NCBI RefSeq assembly: GCF_000425485.1
Contig: NZ_AUDN01000015.1
Location: 62,001 to 126,000 of the forward strand
DNA from: Flavobacterium tegetincola DSM 22377
Lineage (GTDB): Bacteria; Bacteroidota; Bacteroidia; Flavobacteriales; Flavobacteriaceae
Length of the DNA: 64,000 nt
Direction: 5' to 3'
The notes beneath the pieces are model-generated. The model was not told the DNA's origin. It saw nothing but the letters and a program-made list of their open reading frames with translations, and did not search any database. The position numbers and the translations under genes were made by a program. Positions within the stretch are counted from its first letter, which is position 1; the number at the start of each line of letters is the position of its first letter. Below are positions 26,906-36,404 of this stretch, one piece after another.

Positions 26906-28293
26906 TAAATTCCTGCAATCGCTTTAATTTCATCTATAATTTTGTGTGCTAAATCATCTGCTAATTCCTGCGTTCCCGCTTCTGTATAAATTCGGATAAT
27001 CGGTTCAGTGTTTGATTTACGTAAATGAACCCAGTTTTCTGCAAAGTCAATTTTTACACCGTCAATAGTGGTAATTTGTTCTGACTTGTACTTTTCTGTC
27101 ATCGCTTCTAAAATGGCATCAACGTCAATTTGAGGGGTCAATTCAATTTTATTTTTACTCATGAAATACTGTGGATAAGAAGCTCTTAATTCAGAAACTT
27201 TCATCTTTTTGTAAGCCAAATGTGTCAAGAATAAAGCGGCACCCACCATTGAATCACGACCGTAATGCGACTCCGGATAAATGATTCCACCGTTTCCTTC
27301 GCCACCAATAATGGCATTATTTTTTTTCATTAATTCCACCACATTTACTTCACCAACGGCGCTAGCTTCATACATTCCACCATGCTTTTCAGTAACATCG
27401 CGCAATGCTCGAGAAGACGACATATTGGAAACTGTATTTCCAGAAGTTTTACTCAAAACGTAGTCAGCAACTGCAACTAAAGTGTATTCTTCGCCAAACA
27501 TTTCACCGTTTTCACTAATAAAAGCCAAACGATCTACATCAGGATCTACTACAATTCCCAAATCAGCCTTTTCTTTAACCACCAATTCAGAAATATCAGT
27601 CAAATGCTCTTTTAAAGGTTCAGGGTTGTGCGGAAAATGACCGTTCGGTTCACAATATAATTTTACTACTTCAACACCCATTAGTTCTAAAAGTTTTGGA
27701 ATGATAATTCCGCCAGAAGAATTTACGGCATCTACTACCACTTTAAATTTAGCCGCTTTCACCGCTTCCACATCTACCAATGGTAAATTTAAAACTTCAT
27801 CTACATGAATATCCATGAAGGCATCGTTTGACGTAATCTCTCCTAAATCATCTACTTCAGCAAAGTTGAAATCTTCGTTTTCGGCAATTTCTAATATTTT
27901 TGCTCCTTCGGCACCATTCAAAAATTCGCCTTTTTCATTTAATAACTTTAAGGCGTTCCATTGCTTCGGATTGTGACTTGCCGTCAAAATAATTCCACCA
28001 TCTGCCAATTCCAACGGAACGGCTATTTCTACAGTTGGCGTTGTAGACAATCCCAAATCAATTACGTCAATTCCTAAACCTATTAAAGTATTGACTACCA
28101 AATTATGAATCATTGGTCCTGAAATTCTAGCGTCTCGACCAACTACAACAATCAGTTTTTCTTTTTTTGAATAATTTTTAAGCCAAGTTCCATACGCAGA
28201 AGCAAATTTTACAGCATCTACTGGAGTAAGATTTTCGCCAACTACACCACCGATTGTTCCTCTAATTCCTGAAATTGATTTTATTAACGTCAT
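26905..28293 (-). CDS. glmM: Phosphoglucosamine mutase / phosphohexomutase
   Basis: This 462-residue alpha-D-phosphohexomutase interconverts glucosamine-6-phosphate and glucosamine-1-phosphate, feeding UDP-GlcNAc for peptidoglycan and LPS. The phosphoserine loop is TASHNPKQWNALK near residue 100, the Mg2+-binding loop DPDVDRLAF near 245, the sugar-binding loop GEGNGGI near 330, and the phosphate-binding loop RKSNTEPIIRIY near 435. The overall pattern is of the GlmM/ManB group found in Bacteroidota, so phosphomannomutase activity remains possible. TATATTTG at 28314-28321 (minus strand) is a probable -7 box. Confidence 0.9.
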   Translation of the reverse strand: MTLIKSISGIRGTIGGVVGENLTPVDAVKFASAYGTWLKNYSKKEKLIVVVGRDARISGPMIHNLVVNTLIGLGIDVIDLGLSTTPTVEIAVPLELADGGIILTASHNPKQWNALKLLNEKGEFLNGAEGAKILEIAENEDFNFAEVDDLGEITSNDAFMDIHVDEVLNLPLVDVEAVKAAKFKVVVDAVNSSGGIIIPKLLELMGVEVVKLYCEPNGHFPHNPEPLKEHLTDISELVVKEKADLGIVVDPDVDRLAFISENGEMFGEEYTLVAVADYVLSKTSGNTVSNMSSSRALRDVTEKHGGMYEASAVGEVNVVELMKKNNAIIGGEGNGGIIYPESHYGRDSMVGAALFLTHLAYKKMKVSELRASYPQYFMSKNKIELTPQIDVDAILEAMTEKYKSEQITTIDGVKIDFAENWVHLRKSNTEPIIRIYTEAGTQELADDLAHKIIDEIKAIAGI

Positions 28294-28385
28294 AAGTTTG
28301 ATTAGTTTTACTACAAATATAATAATTGCATTGAGTTTTTATTATATTTCACGGGCTTTCTATTAGAAATTACTATCTTTAAAAC

Positions 28386-28973
28386 ATGAATTTTTTAGCA
28401 CACGTCTTTTTATCAGGAACAAATGACCATATCAAAATCGGCAATTTTATGGCGGACGGTATTCATGGGAAAAACTTTGATGAATTTCCACTGGATGTTC
28501 AGAAAGGAATTCGCATACACCGCGAAATTGATAGTTTTACCGATTTTCATCCCATTTTTCGTCAAAGTAAACACCGTTTACATGAAAGATACGGTCATTA
28601 TTCAGGTGTAATTATTGATATTTTTTACGATCATTTTTTAGCAAAAAATTTTGCGTCGTACAGCGATATTCCACTCGAAATTTTTATAAGTGATTTTTAT
28701 ACGGTTTTAGATGCTAATTTTGAAATCTTAACGCCGCGATTTAAAACGATTCTGCCGGTTTTAAAAAAAGAGAATTGGTTTTTATTATATGCAACTACTG
28801 AGGGACTTACCCATATTTTATACATGATGGACCGAAGAACCAAGTTGCGCTCCAAAATGCAATTTTCTATAGAAGAATTAGAATTATTTTACTCCGAATT
28901 TGAATCAGAATTCACGCTATTTTTTATCGAAGTACAAGCATTCGTTAAAGAAAAAATGTTGGAATTGAAATAA
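28386..28973 (+). CDS. Acyl carrier protein phosphodiesterase family protein (AcpH-like)
   Basis: The 195-residue protein belongs to the family of E. coli AcpH, which removes the phosphopantetheine arm from holo-ACP. The N-terminal MNFLAHVFLSG, GNFMADGIHGK near residue 20, and HREIDSFTDFHP near 50 with DIFYDHFLAKNF near 80 provide the HD-like His/Asp metal ligands. It is cytoplasmic. The divergent glmM start is 92 bp away. The enzymatic call is by family only. Confidence 0.85.
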   Translation: MNFLAHVFLSGTNDHIKIGNFMADGIHGKNFDEFPLDVQKGIRIHREIDSFTDFHPIFRQSKHRLHERYGHYSGVIIDIFYDHFLAKNFASYSDIPLEIFISDFYTVLDANFEILTPRFKTILPVLKKENWFLLYATTEGLTHILYMMDRRTKLRSKMQFSIEELELFYSEFESEFTLFFIEVQAFVKEKMLELK

Positions 28974-29062
28974 AATTTGTGTTTCAAAATCCGATTTTAA
29001 AACCATTCCTTGCTGATGCTTTAAAAAACGAGTAACTTCGCGATTCTTCCATAAAAAATAGC

Positions 29063-30856
29063 ATGTTACGACTTATCAAAAGATATTTATACAAGATAGA
29101 ATCATTACTGGCTTGGGCTCAAACCAAATTTTCCAACAAACAATTTATTTTTGTTGCAAGTGTTTTGGTGGGTATTACCGTGGGTTTTTCAGTTATTATC
29201 TTGAAATCTTTTGCACACTGGGTTTTTACATTTGCAACTTACATCAATGGAATAATCAAATTGAGCTACATCAATAGTATTCTGCCCGTTATTGGAATGC
29301 TACTCACCGTTTTTGTAGTTGATAAAATTTTAGGCGGAAAATTAGAAAAAGGGACGTCTCAAATTATGTATGTCGTGGCAAAAAAAGCGAGTATTATGCC
29401 TAAAAGGCAAATGTATGCTCAGATTATAACAAGTTCGTTAACTGTGGGTTTAGGAGGTTCTGCTGGATTAGAGTCGCCAATTACGGTAACTGGAGCCGCC
29501 TTTGGTTCTAATTTTGCACTTCGCTACAAGCTGAGCTATAAAGACCGAACCTTACTTATAGGATGCGGAGTTGCTGCCGGAATTGCTGCTGCATTTAACG
29601 CGCCAATCGCTGGTGTTTTGTTTGCCATCGAAGTTTTATTGGTAGACGTAAGTATTGCAGCGTTTACTCCAATTATGATTGCAGCGGCAACTGGCGCTTT
29701 GGTTTCTGCAATAGTTCTTAAAGAAAATATTTTACTGTCTTTTACAAAGCAGCAAATTTTTGATTACACCAACATACCGTTTTATATTTTACTCGGTTTG
29801 ATCATTGGTTTAATCACAATTTACTATGCAAGATGGTTTCAAAGGATCGAGCATTTTTTCACCAGATATGAAAAGAAACCGTATAAAAGAGCGTTAATAG
29901 CAGCCTCTTTCTTAGCTGTTTTAATATTTATTATTCCTACTTTATTTGGTGAGGGATATGAAAGTATCAAGACATTATCTGAAAGTGATCCTGGAATTTT
30001 ACTTCAAGACACTTTATTTAGTGAGTTTCGTGACAATAAATGGGTGTTATTAGCTTTTGTAGGTGCTGCGGCTTTTCTGAAAGTTTTTGCTACAGGACTG
30101 ACTTTAGGCGGTGGTGGAAATGGAGGTAATTTTGCTCCTTCATTATTTTTAGGATCCTATGTCGGCTACTTCTTTTCGCAGCTAATTACTTTAACGGGTT
30201 TGACTAAATTGCCTGTCAGCAACTTTACAATTGTAGGAATGGCAGGTGTTTTGAGTGGATTATTCCATGCACCATTGACTGCAATATTCCTTATTGCAGA
30301 GATTACTGGCGGATATAGTTTGATGATTCCGTTAATGATTGTTTCTTCCATCAGCTTTGCCGTTTCTAAGCGTTTTGAAAAACATTCGATGGATGTAAAG
30401 CATTTGGCAAAACGCGGACAAGTTTTTACCAGTAATAAAGACAGTAATATTTTGTCAACGATAGATACCAATTCACTTGTTGAAACCGATTATTTTACAA
30501 TTTCGCCTGACGAAAATTTAGAGAAATTGGTCGACCTCATTTCGCATTCCAATCAAGTCATATTCGCGGTAGTCAATGAGGACCAAGAATTATTGGGAAT
30601 TGTACATTTTAATAATATTCGAGAAATTATTTTCAGCAACTTTAAAGTGAAATATACTTCAGTAAAGGAAGTGATGCAAAAACCGGGAACGATAGTGTAT
30701 CCTTTTGATAACATGGAAGTGGTAATGAAAAAATTTGAGCAAAGCAAGATGACTAATTTACCGATGGTTAAGGACGGAAAGTATTTTGGATTTATTTCAA
30801 AAGCTGTTGCCTTAGAGTTGTACCGTGCTAAACTACGTTCGATGACCATCGAGTAA
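29063..30856 (+). CDS. ClC-type chloride channel/transporter with C-terminal CBS pair
   Basis: The 597-residue protein has the 18-helix ClC membrane core (about residues 20-430) and two CBS domains (about 460-597). The selectivity-filter segments are VGLGGSAGLESPI near 130, which retains the gating Glu, and GLTLGGGGNGGNFAPSLF near 345, which replaces the usual GSGI/GGIFAP version. The Glu suggests Cl-/H+ exchange rather than a passive channel, though the second proton Glu cannot be placed. The CBS pair may sense adenine nucleotides. Confidence 0.92.
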   Translation: MLRLIKRYLYKIESLLAWAQTKFSNKQFIFVASVLVGITVGFSVIILKSFAHWVFTFATYINGIIKLSYINSILPVIGMLLTVFVVDKILGGKLEKGTSQIMYVVAKKASIMPKRQMYAQIITSSLTVGLGGSAGLESPITVTGAAFGSNFALRYKLSYKDRTLLIGCGVAAGIAAAFNAPIAGVLFAIEVLLVDVSIAAFTPIMIAAATGALVSAIVLKENILLSFTKQQIFDYTNIPFYILLGLIIGLITIYYARWFQRIEHFFTRYEKKPYKRALIAASFLAVLIFIIPTLFGEGYESIKTLSESDPGILLQDTLFSEFRDNKWVLLAFVGAAAFLKVFATGLTLGGGGNGGNFAPSLFLGSYVGYFFSQLITLTGLTKLPVSNFTIVGMAGVLSGLFHAPLTAIFLIAEITGGYSLMIPLMIVSSISFAVSKRFEKHSMDVKHLAKRGQVFTSNKDSNILSTIDTNSLVETDYFTISPDENLEKLVDLISHSNQVIFAVVNEDQELLGIVHFNNIREIIFSNFKVKYTSVKEVMQKPGTIVYPFDNMEVVMKKFEQSKMTNLPMVKDGKYFGFISKAVALELYRAKLRSMTIE

Positions 30857-30884
30857 TTTTTCTGTAAATTTTTTTTTACACAAG

Positions 30885-30914
30885 TTGCACGCTATTAGAA
30901 AAAAACTACCTTTG
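30885..30914 (+). promoter_or_regulatory. Consensus promoter of the KTSC gene
   Basis: TTG (30885-30887), exactly 19 bp, then TACCTTTG (30907-30914). Confidence 0.75.
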
Positions 30915-30984
30915 CAAAAAATTGTGAAAGATTAAAGACACCGAATTTCTTTATATACTTAATTGCAATTTTGCTATTTTTATT

Positions 30985-31425
30985 ATGAAAAGAATCGTTG
31001 AGTACAGAAAGTTGTTAAGTGTTGATAAAACAGTTACGTTAAAAGAATTGAAAACCATTTATCGCAATGCGATGAAAGAAAGTCACCCAGATAAATTTTC
31101 TGGAGATGATGCTGGTTTAAAAGCGGCAGAAGAGCAAAGTAAGTTGATTATTGAAGCATACCACCAATTGGTAAGCATCAATGGAGAAACTATTGCGCAA
31201 ATGAAACCAGAATTTACAGCAACAGTTTCGGCTGCAACTATTAAGGATTATAAATTTGTTGAAGGACGTTTAATCATTGACTTTTCAAACGGAAGTGTTT
31301 ATGAGTTTATCAGTGTGCCAAAAGCAACTTATGTAAAAATGGTTAATGCAGAATCGCCAACACGTTTTGCTAAAAGACATATTTTTAATGCTTTTCCATG
31401 GAGAAAAACAATCAATCAAGAATAA
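30985..31425 (+). CDS. DnaJ-like / KTSC domain protein
   Basis: This 146-residue protein has an N-terminal J-domain-like segment, LKELKTIYRNAMKESHPDKF near residue 20, in which the canonical HPD tripeptide is visible, and a C-terminal KTSC domain from ~85 to 140 (YEFISVPKATYVKMV). KTSC occurs with lysyl-tRNA synthetase and elsewhere and may bind nucleic acid or protein. The combination suggests a small co-chaperone-like adaptor, but this is inference. It is monocistronic between a consensus promoter and a strong terminator. Confidence 0.82.
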   Translation: MKRIVEYRKLLSVDKTVTLKELKTIYRNAMKESHPDKFSGDDAGLKAAEEQSKLIIEAYHQLVSINGETIAQMKPEFTATVSAATIKDYKFVEGRLIIDFSNGSVYEFISVPKATYVKMVNAESPTRFAKRHIFNAFPWRKTINQE

Positions 31426-31446
31426 TTGCATTGCAATACTGATTAT

Positions 31447-31483
31447 AAAAGGATTTAGTTGAAAAACTAAATCCTTTTTTTTT
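31447..31483 (+). terminator. Intrinsic terminator
   Basis: Arms AAAAGGATTTAGTT (31447-31460) and AACTAAATCCTTTT (31465-31478), a GAAA loop, and a run of T to 31483. Confidence 0.92.
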
Positions 31484-31697
31484 GCGAAAAGAAATACAGT
31501 TGAAGTTCTGTTTTGACGTTAATTATAAGGATTTCAAATACAACTCGAATTAAAGCTTAAATTGAATGCGCAATTCCTAAATTTTGCAAGTAATTTGGAT
31601 CTTTTATCGATGCAAAATGAAGTTCGCAACATTTTAATGAACATCCGACTATAGTCTTATAAATAAATAGTATAAATAAATAATAAATTTTTAGAAG

Positions 31698-31732
31698 TTG
31701 TGCATGAAGCAGTATAAAATTAAATACTTTTG
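31698..31732 (+). promoter_or_regulatory. Probable promoter of the first TlpA-like gene
   Basis: TACTTTTG (31725-31732) is a perfect -7 match; TTG at 31698-31700 lies 24 bp upstream. The TTG also marks a spurious longer reading-frame start. Confidence 0.55.
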
Positions 31733-31763
31733 CATTCAAAATAAAAAAAATAATTTACGAAAA

Positions 31764-32918
31764 ATGAAAAAATTAATTTTATCATTACTTGCGGTTGGTG
31801 CAATTGTTTCTTGTAATAAAGTAGGAAACAATGAATACGTAATTGAAGGAAATGGAAATGGTCTAAAGGATGGTTTGAACGTTTATTTGCAACAGCAAGA
31901 TTCAACTGGTGCAGTGGTGTACTTGGATACGGTTCAGATTGCAAAAGGGAAATTTACCTTTGAAGGAAAATTGATCGAACCTACATTGTCTTTTATTGAA
32001 ATTGATTCATCAAACAATAAAATTCCTTTTATTTTAGAAGAAGGTAAAATTACAATTGCAGTAAATAAAGATACTATTTACAAAAGTATCGTTGGTGGAA
32101 CATACAGTAACGAACAATTGGTGATTTACGCTAAATCTACAGAGAAAATTCAGGAAAAAATTAGAAAATTCCAGGAAACAAACATGTCTAAGATTCAAAC
32201 TGCTCAGATGACCAATGATACGGTTACAATGAATGCTTTGACAAAAGAATACCAAGTTTTTCAAAATGAATTTAAAGATGTTTCTTTGAAACACGTAGAA
32301 GATCATCCTAAATCTTACATTTCATTATTGTTTATCAGACAATTTTTAAACGATCCATCATTTGATTTGGCTCGTGCTACAAAAATGTATGAAAACCTTG
32401 ATCCTGTTTTGAAAAACACGAAAGAAGGAAAAAGTATCAAGAAAGATTTGGACGGCGTTAAAACGGCCGAAAAAAAAAATGATTCTAGCGCCACAGCCGT
32501 AGAAGTTGGAACGGTTGCTCCTGATTTTTCTGCTCTAAGTCCAGAAGGGAAAGAGATTTCTTTGAAAAATTCGATGGGAAAATTGAGTCTTATTGATTTT
32601 TGGGCTTCATGGTGTGGACCTTGTAGAAAAGAAAACCCGAATGTGGTGGCTCTATACAAAGATTTTCATGCTAAAGGTTTAAACATTATCGGTGTTTCTT
32701 TAGATGAAAAAGCGGACAAATGGAAAGAAGCTATTGCAAAAGACCAATTGACTTGGACGCATATTTCAAACTTAAAAAGTTGGGAAGATCCAATTGCAAA
32801 GCGTTATTTTGTGGATGGAATTCCAGCTACTTTTTTACTAGATGAAAAAGGAGTGGTCATTGCAAGAGATTTACGTGGAGACGCACTTCGAGCTAAAGTT
32901 GCTTCGATTTTAAAATAA
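31764..32918 (+). CDS. DUF4369/TlpA-family thioredoxin-like lipoprotein
   Basis: The 384-residue protein begins with a lipoprotein signal (MKKLILSLLAVGAIVSC, Cys 17). A DUF4369-type beta domain follows (residues ~25-125), then a charged helical middle and a TlpA/AhpC-TSA thioredoxin domain (~245-384) with the active site WASWCGPCRKENP near residue 287. It should act in periplasmic thiol-disulfide exchange. The start is the ATG at 31764; the upstream in-frame extension contains the promoter. It is a tandem paralog of the following gene. Confidence 0.9.
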   Translation: MKKLILSLLAVGAIVSCNKVGNNEYVIEGNGNGLKDGLNVYLQQQDSTGAVVYLDTVQIAKGKFTFEGKLIEPTLSFIEIDSSNNKIPFILEEGKITIAVNKDTIYKSIVGGTYSNEQLVIYAKSTEKIQEKIRKFQETNMSKIQTAQMTNDTVTMNALTKEYQVFQNEFKDVSLKHVEDHPKSYISLLFIRQFLNDPSFDLARATKMYENLDPVLKNTKEGKSIKKDLDGVKTAEKKNDSSATAVEVGTVAPDFSALSPEGKEISLKNSMGKLSLIDFWASWCGPCRKENPNVVALYKDFHAKGLNIIGVSLDEKADKWKEAIAKDQLTWTHISNLKSWEDPIAKRYFVDGIPATFLLDEKGVVIARDLRGDALRAKVASILK

Positions 32919-32927
32919 ATTTAAAAG

Positions 32928-32954
32928 AAAGTCATGGAAACATGGCTTTTTTTA
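32928..32954 (+). terminator. Probable intrinsic terminator
   Basis: A hairpin around AGTCATG-GAAA-CATGGCT (one G-T pair) is followed by seven T. It separates the two TlpA-like genes. Confidence 0.7.
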
Positions 32955-33026
32955 TTGGCTTTTGTTTCCAATATATTTTTTGTAATATTAAACTTTTAAA
33001 AATAGTACTCAAATTAATTACTTTTT

Positions 33027-34151
33027 ATGAACAGAATATTTATAATTTCTACCATTGCGCTTGGATTAATTTCCTTTACAAATCCTATAAAATCCAATTT
33101 TTCAGTAAGCGGAACTGCTACAGGAGTTCAGGATGGAACGATGGTTTATTTAGAACGTCAAGAAGACGGAAAAGGAATGATTGCCGTGGATTCTGCAAAA
33201 ATTGCAAAAGGCGTCTTTACAATTAAAGGAATGGCAGTTGAACCGGCAGTTAATTTCATTCAAGTCAAAGGTATTGAAGGTAAAATTGCCTTTATATTGG
33301 ATCAAGGAGCGATTAATATGACCATTTACAAAGACAGTATTGCTAAAAGTAAAATTGGCGGAACTCCAGATAATGACGCTTTGCAAAAATTCAATTTGTT
33401 TACGCAAGTAGTACAACAGAAAATGCAAAATTTTCAGACCCTAAATGCTGAAAAAATGCAGACGGCTCAAAAAAATGAAGATCAAGCCACTATCCAGCAA
33501 TTAATGGATGAATTTGGCTTAATGCAAAATGAATTATTGGCATACACTTCTACGTATCCACAAAATAATCCAACTTCCTTTCTTTCTGTGCTTTTGTTAG
33601 ATAATATGTTTAATCAACCAGAGGTAGATATTCAGAAAATTAAAACTGTTTATGGAAGCTTAACTGCAAAGTTGCAAAAAACAAAACCAGGTCTTTCCAT
33701 CAAAAATAAAATTGATAATTATAAGGATATTTCTGTTGGAAATGTGGCTCCGGACTTTTCAGGACCTACGCCAGACGGAAAAACGCTTTCTTTAAAGCAA
33801 GCTATGGGAAAATTAACAATAATCGATTTCTGGGCGTCGTGGTGCGGTCCATGTAGAAAAGAAAACCCAAGTGTAGTTGCTTTATACAATGAGTTTCATG
33901 AAAAAGGACTTAATATCATTGGCGTTTCACTGGATAAAGATGGTGCTAAATGGAAAGAAGCTATTGCAAAAGACGGATTGACTTGGAGTCATGTTTCAAA
34001 TTTACAATTTTGGACGGATCCAATTGCAGTTTTGTACAATATCAAAAGTATTCCTGCTACTTATATCATTGATGAAAAAGGTGTAATTATTGCAACTAAT
34101 CTTCGTGGCGATGAATTAAGAGCAAAAATTGCTTCACTTTTAAGTAAATAA
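33027..34151 (+). CDS. DUF4369/TlpA-family thioredoxin-like exported protein, second copy
   Basis: This 374-residue paralog of the preceding protein has a non-lipoprotein Sec signal (about 1-23), a DUF4369 domain with VSGTATGVQDGTMVYLE near residue 30, a helical middle, and the thioredoxin domain with WASWCGPCRKENP near residue 275. The C-terminal TNLRGDELRAKIASLL is nearly shared with copy 1 (RDLRGDALRAKVASIL). Loss of the lipobox suggests a soluble periplasmic enzyme where copy 1 is anchored. Substrates are unknown. Confidence 0.9.
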   Translation: MNRIFIISTIALGLISFTNPIKSNFSVSGTATGVQDGTMVYLERQEDGKGMIAVDSAKIAKGVFTIKGMAVEPAVNFIQVKGIEGKIAFILDQGAINMTIYKDSIAKSKIGGTPDNDALQKFNLFTQVVQQKMQNFQTLNAEKMQTAQKNEDQATIQQLMDEFGLMQNELLAYTSTYPQNNPTSFLSVLLLDNMFNQPEVDIQKIKTVYGSLTAKLQKTKPGLSIKNKIDNYKDISVGNVAPDFSGPTPDGKTLSLKQAMGKLTIIDFWASWCGPCRKENPSVVALYNEFHEKGLNIIGVSLDKDGAKWKEAIAKDGLTWSHVSNLQFWTDPIAVLYNIKSIPATYIIDEKGVIIATNLRGDELRAKIASLLSK

Positions 34152-34176
34152 GTGGTTGATTTTACTGTGTTATTTA

Positions 34177-34201
34177 AAAAACTCCGCAAGGAGTTTTTTT
34201 T
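34177..34201 (+). terminator. Intrinsic terminator
   Basis: Stem AAAAACTCC / GGAGTTTTT around GCAA, followed by T residues. Confidence 0.85.
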
Positions 34202-34256
34202 ATGTCTTTCAGTATTAATCGTTTAAAAAAAAGTATGAAATTAAATGAAATAAATG

Positions 34257-34287
34257 TTTGCAAACATCAAAAACGTTGCTATATTTG
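34257..34287 (+). promoter_or_regulatory. Consensus promoter of tRNA-Tyr
   Basis: TTTG (34257-34260), 19 bp, TATATTTG (34280-34287) is an ideal match. The predicted start near 34293 leaves a ~33-nt 5' leader for RNase P. Confidence 0.85.
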
Positions 34288-34325
34288 CAACCGGTTTAAG
34301 GGATGTAACAGTTGCTTTTAACGCA

Positions 34326-34406
34326 GGGGAGATACTCAAGCGGCCAACGAGGGCAGACTGTAAATCTGCTGTGAAAACTTCGCAGGTTCGAATCCTGCTC
34401 TCCCCA
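34326..34406 (+). tRNA. tRNA-Tyr (anticodon GTA)
   Basis: The 7-bp acceptor stem GGGGAGA / TCTCCCC, the anticodon stem GCAGA / TCTGC around loop CTGTAAA with GTA at 34360-34362, a long class II variable arm (TGTGAAAACTTCGC region), and the T arm GCAGG-TTCGAAT-CCTGC are all present. The discriminator is A at 34406. CCA is not encoded (next bases CAA). Confidence 0.97.
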
Positions 34407-34413
34407 CAAAAGG

Positions 34414-34444
34414 AAAAGCCTGAAAGAAATTTCAGGCTTTTTTT
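34414..34444 (+). terminator. Intrinsic terminator of tRNA-Tyr
   Basis: 12-bp arms AAAAGCCTGAAA (34414-34425) and TTTCAGGCTTTT (34430-34441), loop GAAA, T-tract. Confidence 0.92.
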
Positions 34445-34463
34445 ATGGAATTCGATGGAAGAA

Positions 34464-35747
34464 CTATTTGGTATTCTTGTACGATAGTAAATTTGGATTG
34501 AAGGAAATCATTAGATAAGCCCAGTTGTTATCGTTGTCTTTATTTCCTCCTTTAATGATCTCTAGCGATGTAGTTCCAAACATTTTTGAAAATCCGCCTG
34601 TAATGGTGATATTTTTATCCAACTTATAGATGCATGTTAAATCAATTTCAGTTCCTAGATTTGAATTCGCTGCATCTGCAGTAATTGAATTAATAATTGG
34701 TGCAGCGCTGTAAAATAAATGAGGAGCTATTGCAAACTGTAACTTGTCTTTTTCGTAAGCTAACTTGCCGTAAAAATCTTTTAAACCAACGGTGTTTTTG
34801 TGATTACCTACATAAAAGTAGTCCATAAATCCATTAAATCCGTGGTTGGTTCCATATAAGGGAGTGAATGATTTTACTTTTGAGTCAGCATCATCTTGTG
34901 CTTTTCCAGATAAATATTCAAAACCAAGTTCTGCTTTAAGATTTGAATTGAATTTATAACCCAAATTTACCCCAAGATTGTACGCTAGAATAGCTTCTTT
35001 TTTGGTAACTAATGCTGTTTCTCCGGTTTGAAGGTAAACTCCTAAATCTCCATAAAACTTACTAGGTTGCCATTTATAAAAACCACCTAGAGTTTGCATA
35101 TAGGCATTTTCAAAAAGTGCATCAGTCGTGTTTTCATATTGATAACCCGTATTCAAACCAAGTAAACTCAAAGAAGAATTTGTAAATTTTTTGTTTAACC
35201 AAATATATTGTAAGTTCTTGTATGTAGTTGTATAGGATGTTTCAATTAAACTTTCACTACCGTTACTAATGGCGCAAGCAAAATCAATTTGCATTTTATC
35301 TTTGGCATAATGAACGACTAAAGCATCGTGACTTTGTCCTTGTTGAGCCCAATCCAATCCACCAAAAATCCGTTGATTGTCGTAAGAGATAACTTGACGA
35401 CCCACTTTTGCGGACCAATATGTATTTAAATCGTAAGAAAACCATGATTCAAATAAAGCGACACCATTTTTATCTGATGTTGCCGTAGTATTTACATCTC
35501 CCCAAACGCGAACATTTTGGAATGCAATTTTGGCTTTAATTTTTTCTTGTTTAAAGTCGAAGTTCAATCGAGATCGATTAGAAACGAATGAGGTTGGATA
35601 CGTCCCGTCTTTCATCAATTCTTTGTAGCCATTACGGTATTCAAATCGAGGTCGAATTTGTAAATTGATGTCAAAATCTTGAGCAAAACTATCTACTGTT
35701 ACCATTAGAATACTAATGATAAGTACTATTTTATAATAAATTTTCAT
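34464..35747 (-). CDS. Alginate-export/porin-like outer-membrane barrel
   Basis: This 427-residue protein with a Sec signal (ending SFAQ, ~22) is followed by the pattern of a ~18-strand barrel: IRPRFEYRNGYKE, SRSRLNFDF, KVGRQVISYDNQRIFGG near residue 115, and amphipathic strands to the end. It resembles the alginate_exp/porin-type family (AlgE-like fold) by the GRQ-x(5)-QR element. It probably lets small anions through the outer membrane. As the last gene of the nirK-SUMF1-SCO cluster it may handle nitrite or copper, but that is inference. Confidence 0.75.
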   Translation of the reverse strand: MKIYYKIVLIISILMVTVDSFAQDFDINLQIRPRFEYRNGYKELMKDGTYPTSFVSNRSRLNFDFKQEKIKAKIAFQNVRVWGDVNTTATSDKNGVALFESWFSYDLNTYWSAKVGRQVISYDNQRIFGGLDWAQQGQSHDALVVHYAKDKMQIDFACAISNGSESLIETSYTTTYKNLQYIWLNKKFTNSSLSLLGLNTGYQYENTTDALFENAYMQTLGGFYKWQPSKFYGDLGVYLQTGETALVTKKEAILAYNLGVNLGYKFNSNLKAELGFEYLSGKAQDDADSKVKSFTPLYGTNHGFNGFMDYFYVGNHKNTVGLKDFYGKLAYEKDKLQFAIAPHLFYSAAPIINSITADAANSNLGTEIDLTCIYKLDKNITITGGFSKMFGTTSLEIIKGGNKDNDNNWAYLMISFNPNLLSYKNTK

Positions 35748-35776
35748 GATTTTATTTAGTTTACTGAAGAAAAATT

Positions 35777-36382
35777 CTAATTTACTTTTGCTGCTTCTTC
35801 TTTTATAGTAGAAATAATTTTGTCATTATTTACTCCTAAACCCTCTTGTTGAAAAGCGAGTTCGCCTTCTGCATTAAAAACACTAATGATATTTGAATGA
35901 GAAAAATCTAATGGAGAAATTTTCTTGTAGTTGACAGCAAGAACTGCTGAAAATTCGCGAGTTTGTTCGTCATTTGAACGTAGAAACAACCATTGGTTAT
36001 TATCCATTTGATTTTCTATGGCAAATGCTTTTAAGCGTTCTGGAGTATCAGTTTCGGGATCGATACTTATTAGAATGTATTGTATTTTATCTTTAAGGTC
36101 CTGGGGAACCTTTTTCTCGATATTTCTCATGTCGGCTACCAATCTAGGACAAGCAGCTTTGCAAGAAGTATAAATCATAACCATCACCAATACTTTTCCA
36201 CGAAGTTCTTTCAATTCGATATCATTACCGTTCTGGGTAGTCCATTGTTCTGGTAAATTATAAATAGACATCTCTGAAATAGGTTTTTTTGCTATTTCTT
36301 CTTTAGTTGCTGCTTCTTCTACTTTTGATTGGCAACCAATTAACGAAATTGAAAATAGAGCTAATAGAATTATTTTTTTCAT
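35777..36382 (-). CDS. SCO1/SenC-family copper chaperone lipoprotein
   Basis: This 201-residue thioredoxin-fold protein delivers copper to cuproenzymes. The lipobox is ISLIGC (Cys 17). The CxxxC copper motif is in YTSCKAACPRLV near residue 74 and the third copper ligand, His, is in LDFSHSNIIS near 160, so all ligands are present. It lies 22 bp after the SUMF1-fold gene and 29 bp before the porin gene, consistent with co-transcription. Given the neighbouring nirK, it probably loads or maintains the copper sites of the nitrite reductase. Confidence 0.92.
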   Translation of the reverse strand: MKKIILLALFSISLIGCQSKVEEAATKEEIAKKPISEMSIYNLPEQWTTQNGNDIELKELRGKVLVMVMIYTSCKAACPRLVADMRNIEKKVPQDLKDKIQYILISIDPETDTPERLKAFAIENQMDNNQWLFLRSNDEQTREFSAVLAVNYKKISPLDFSHSNIISVFNAEGELAFQQEGLGVNNDKIISTIKEEAAKVN

Positions 36383-36404
36383 AATATTTTTACTTAAAAA
36401 AGAT

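Noticed and set aside
34254..34487. A 77-codon open frame across the tRNA-Tyr region
   Set aside because: It overlaps the tRNA promoter, the whole tRNA and its terminator; the structured RNA explains the sequence.
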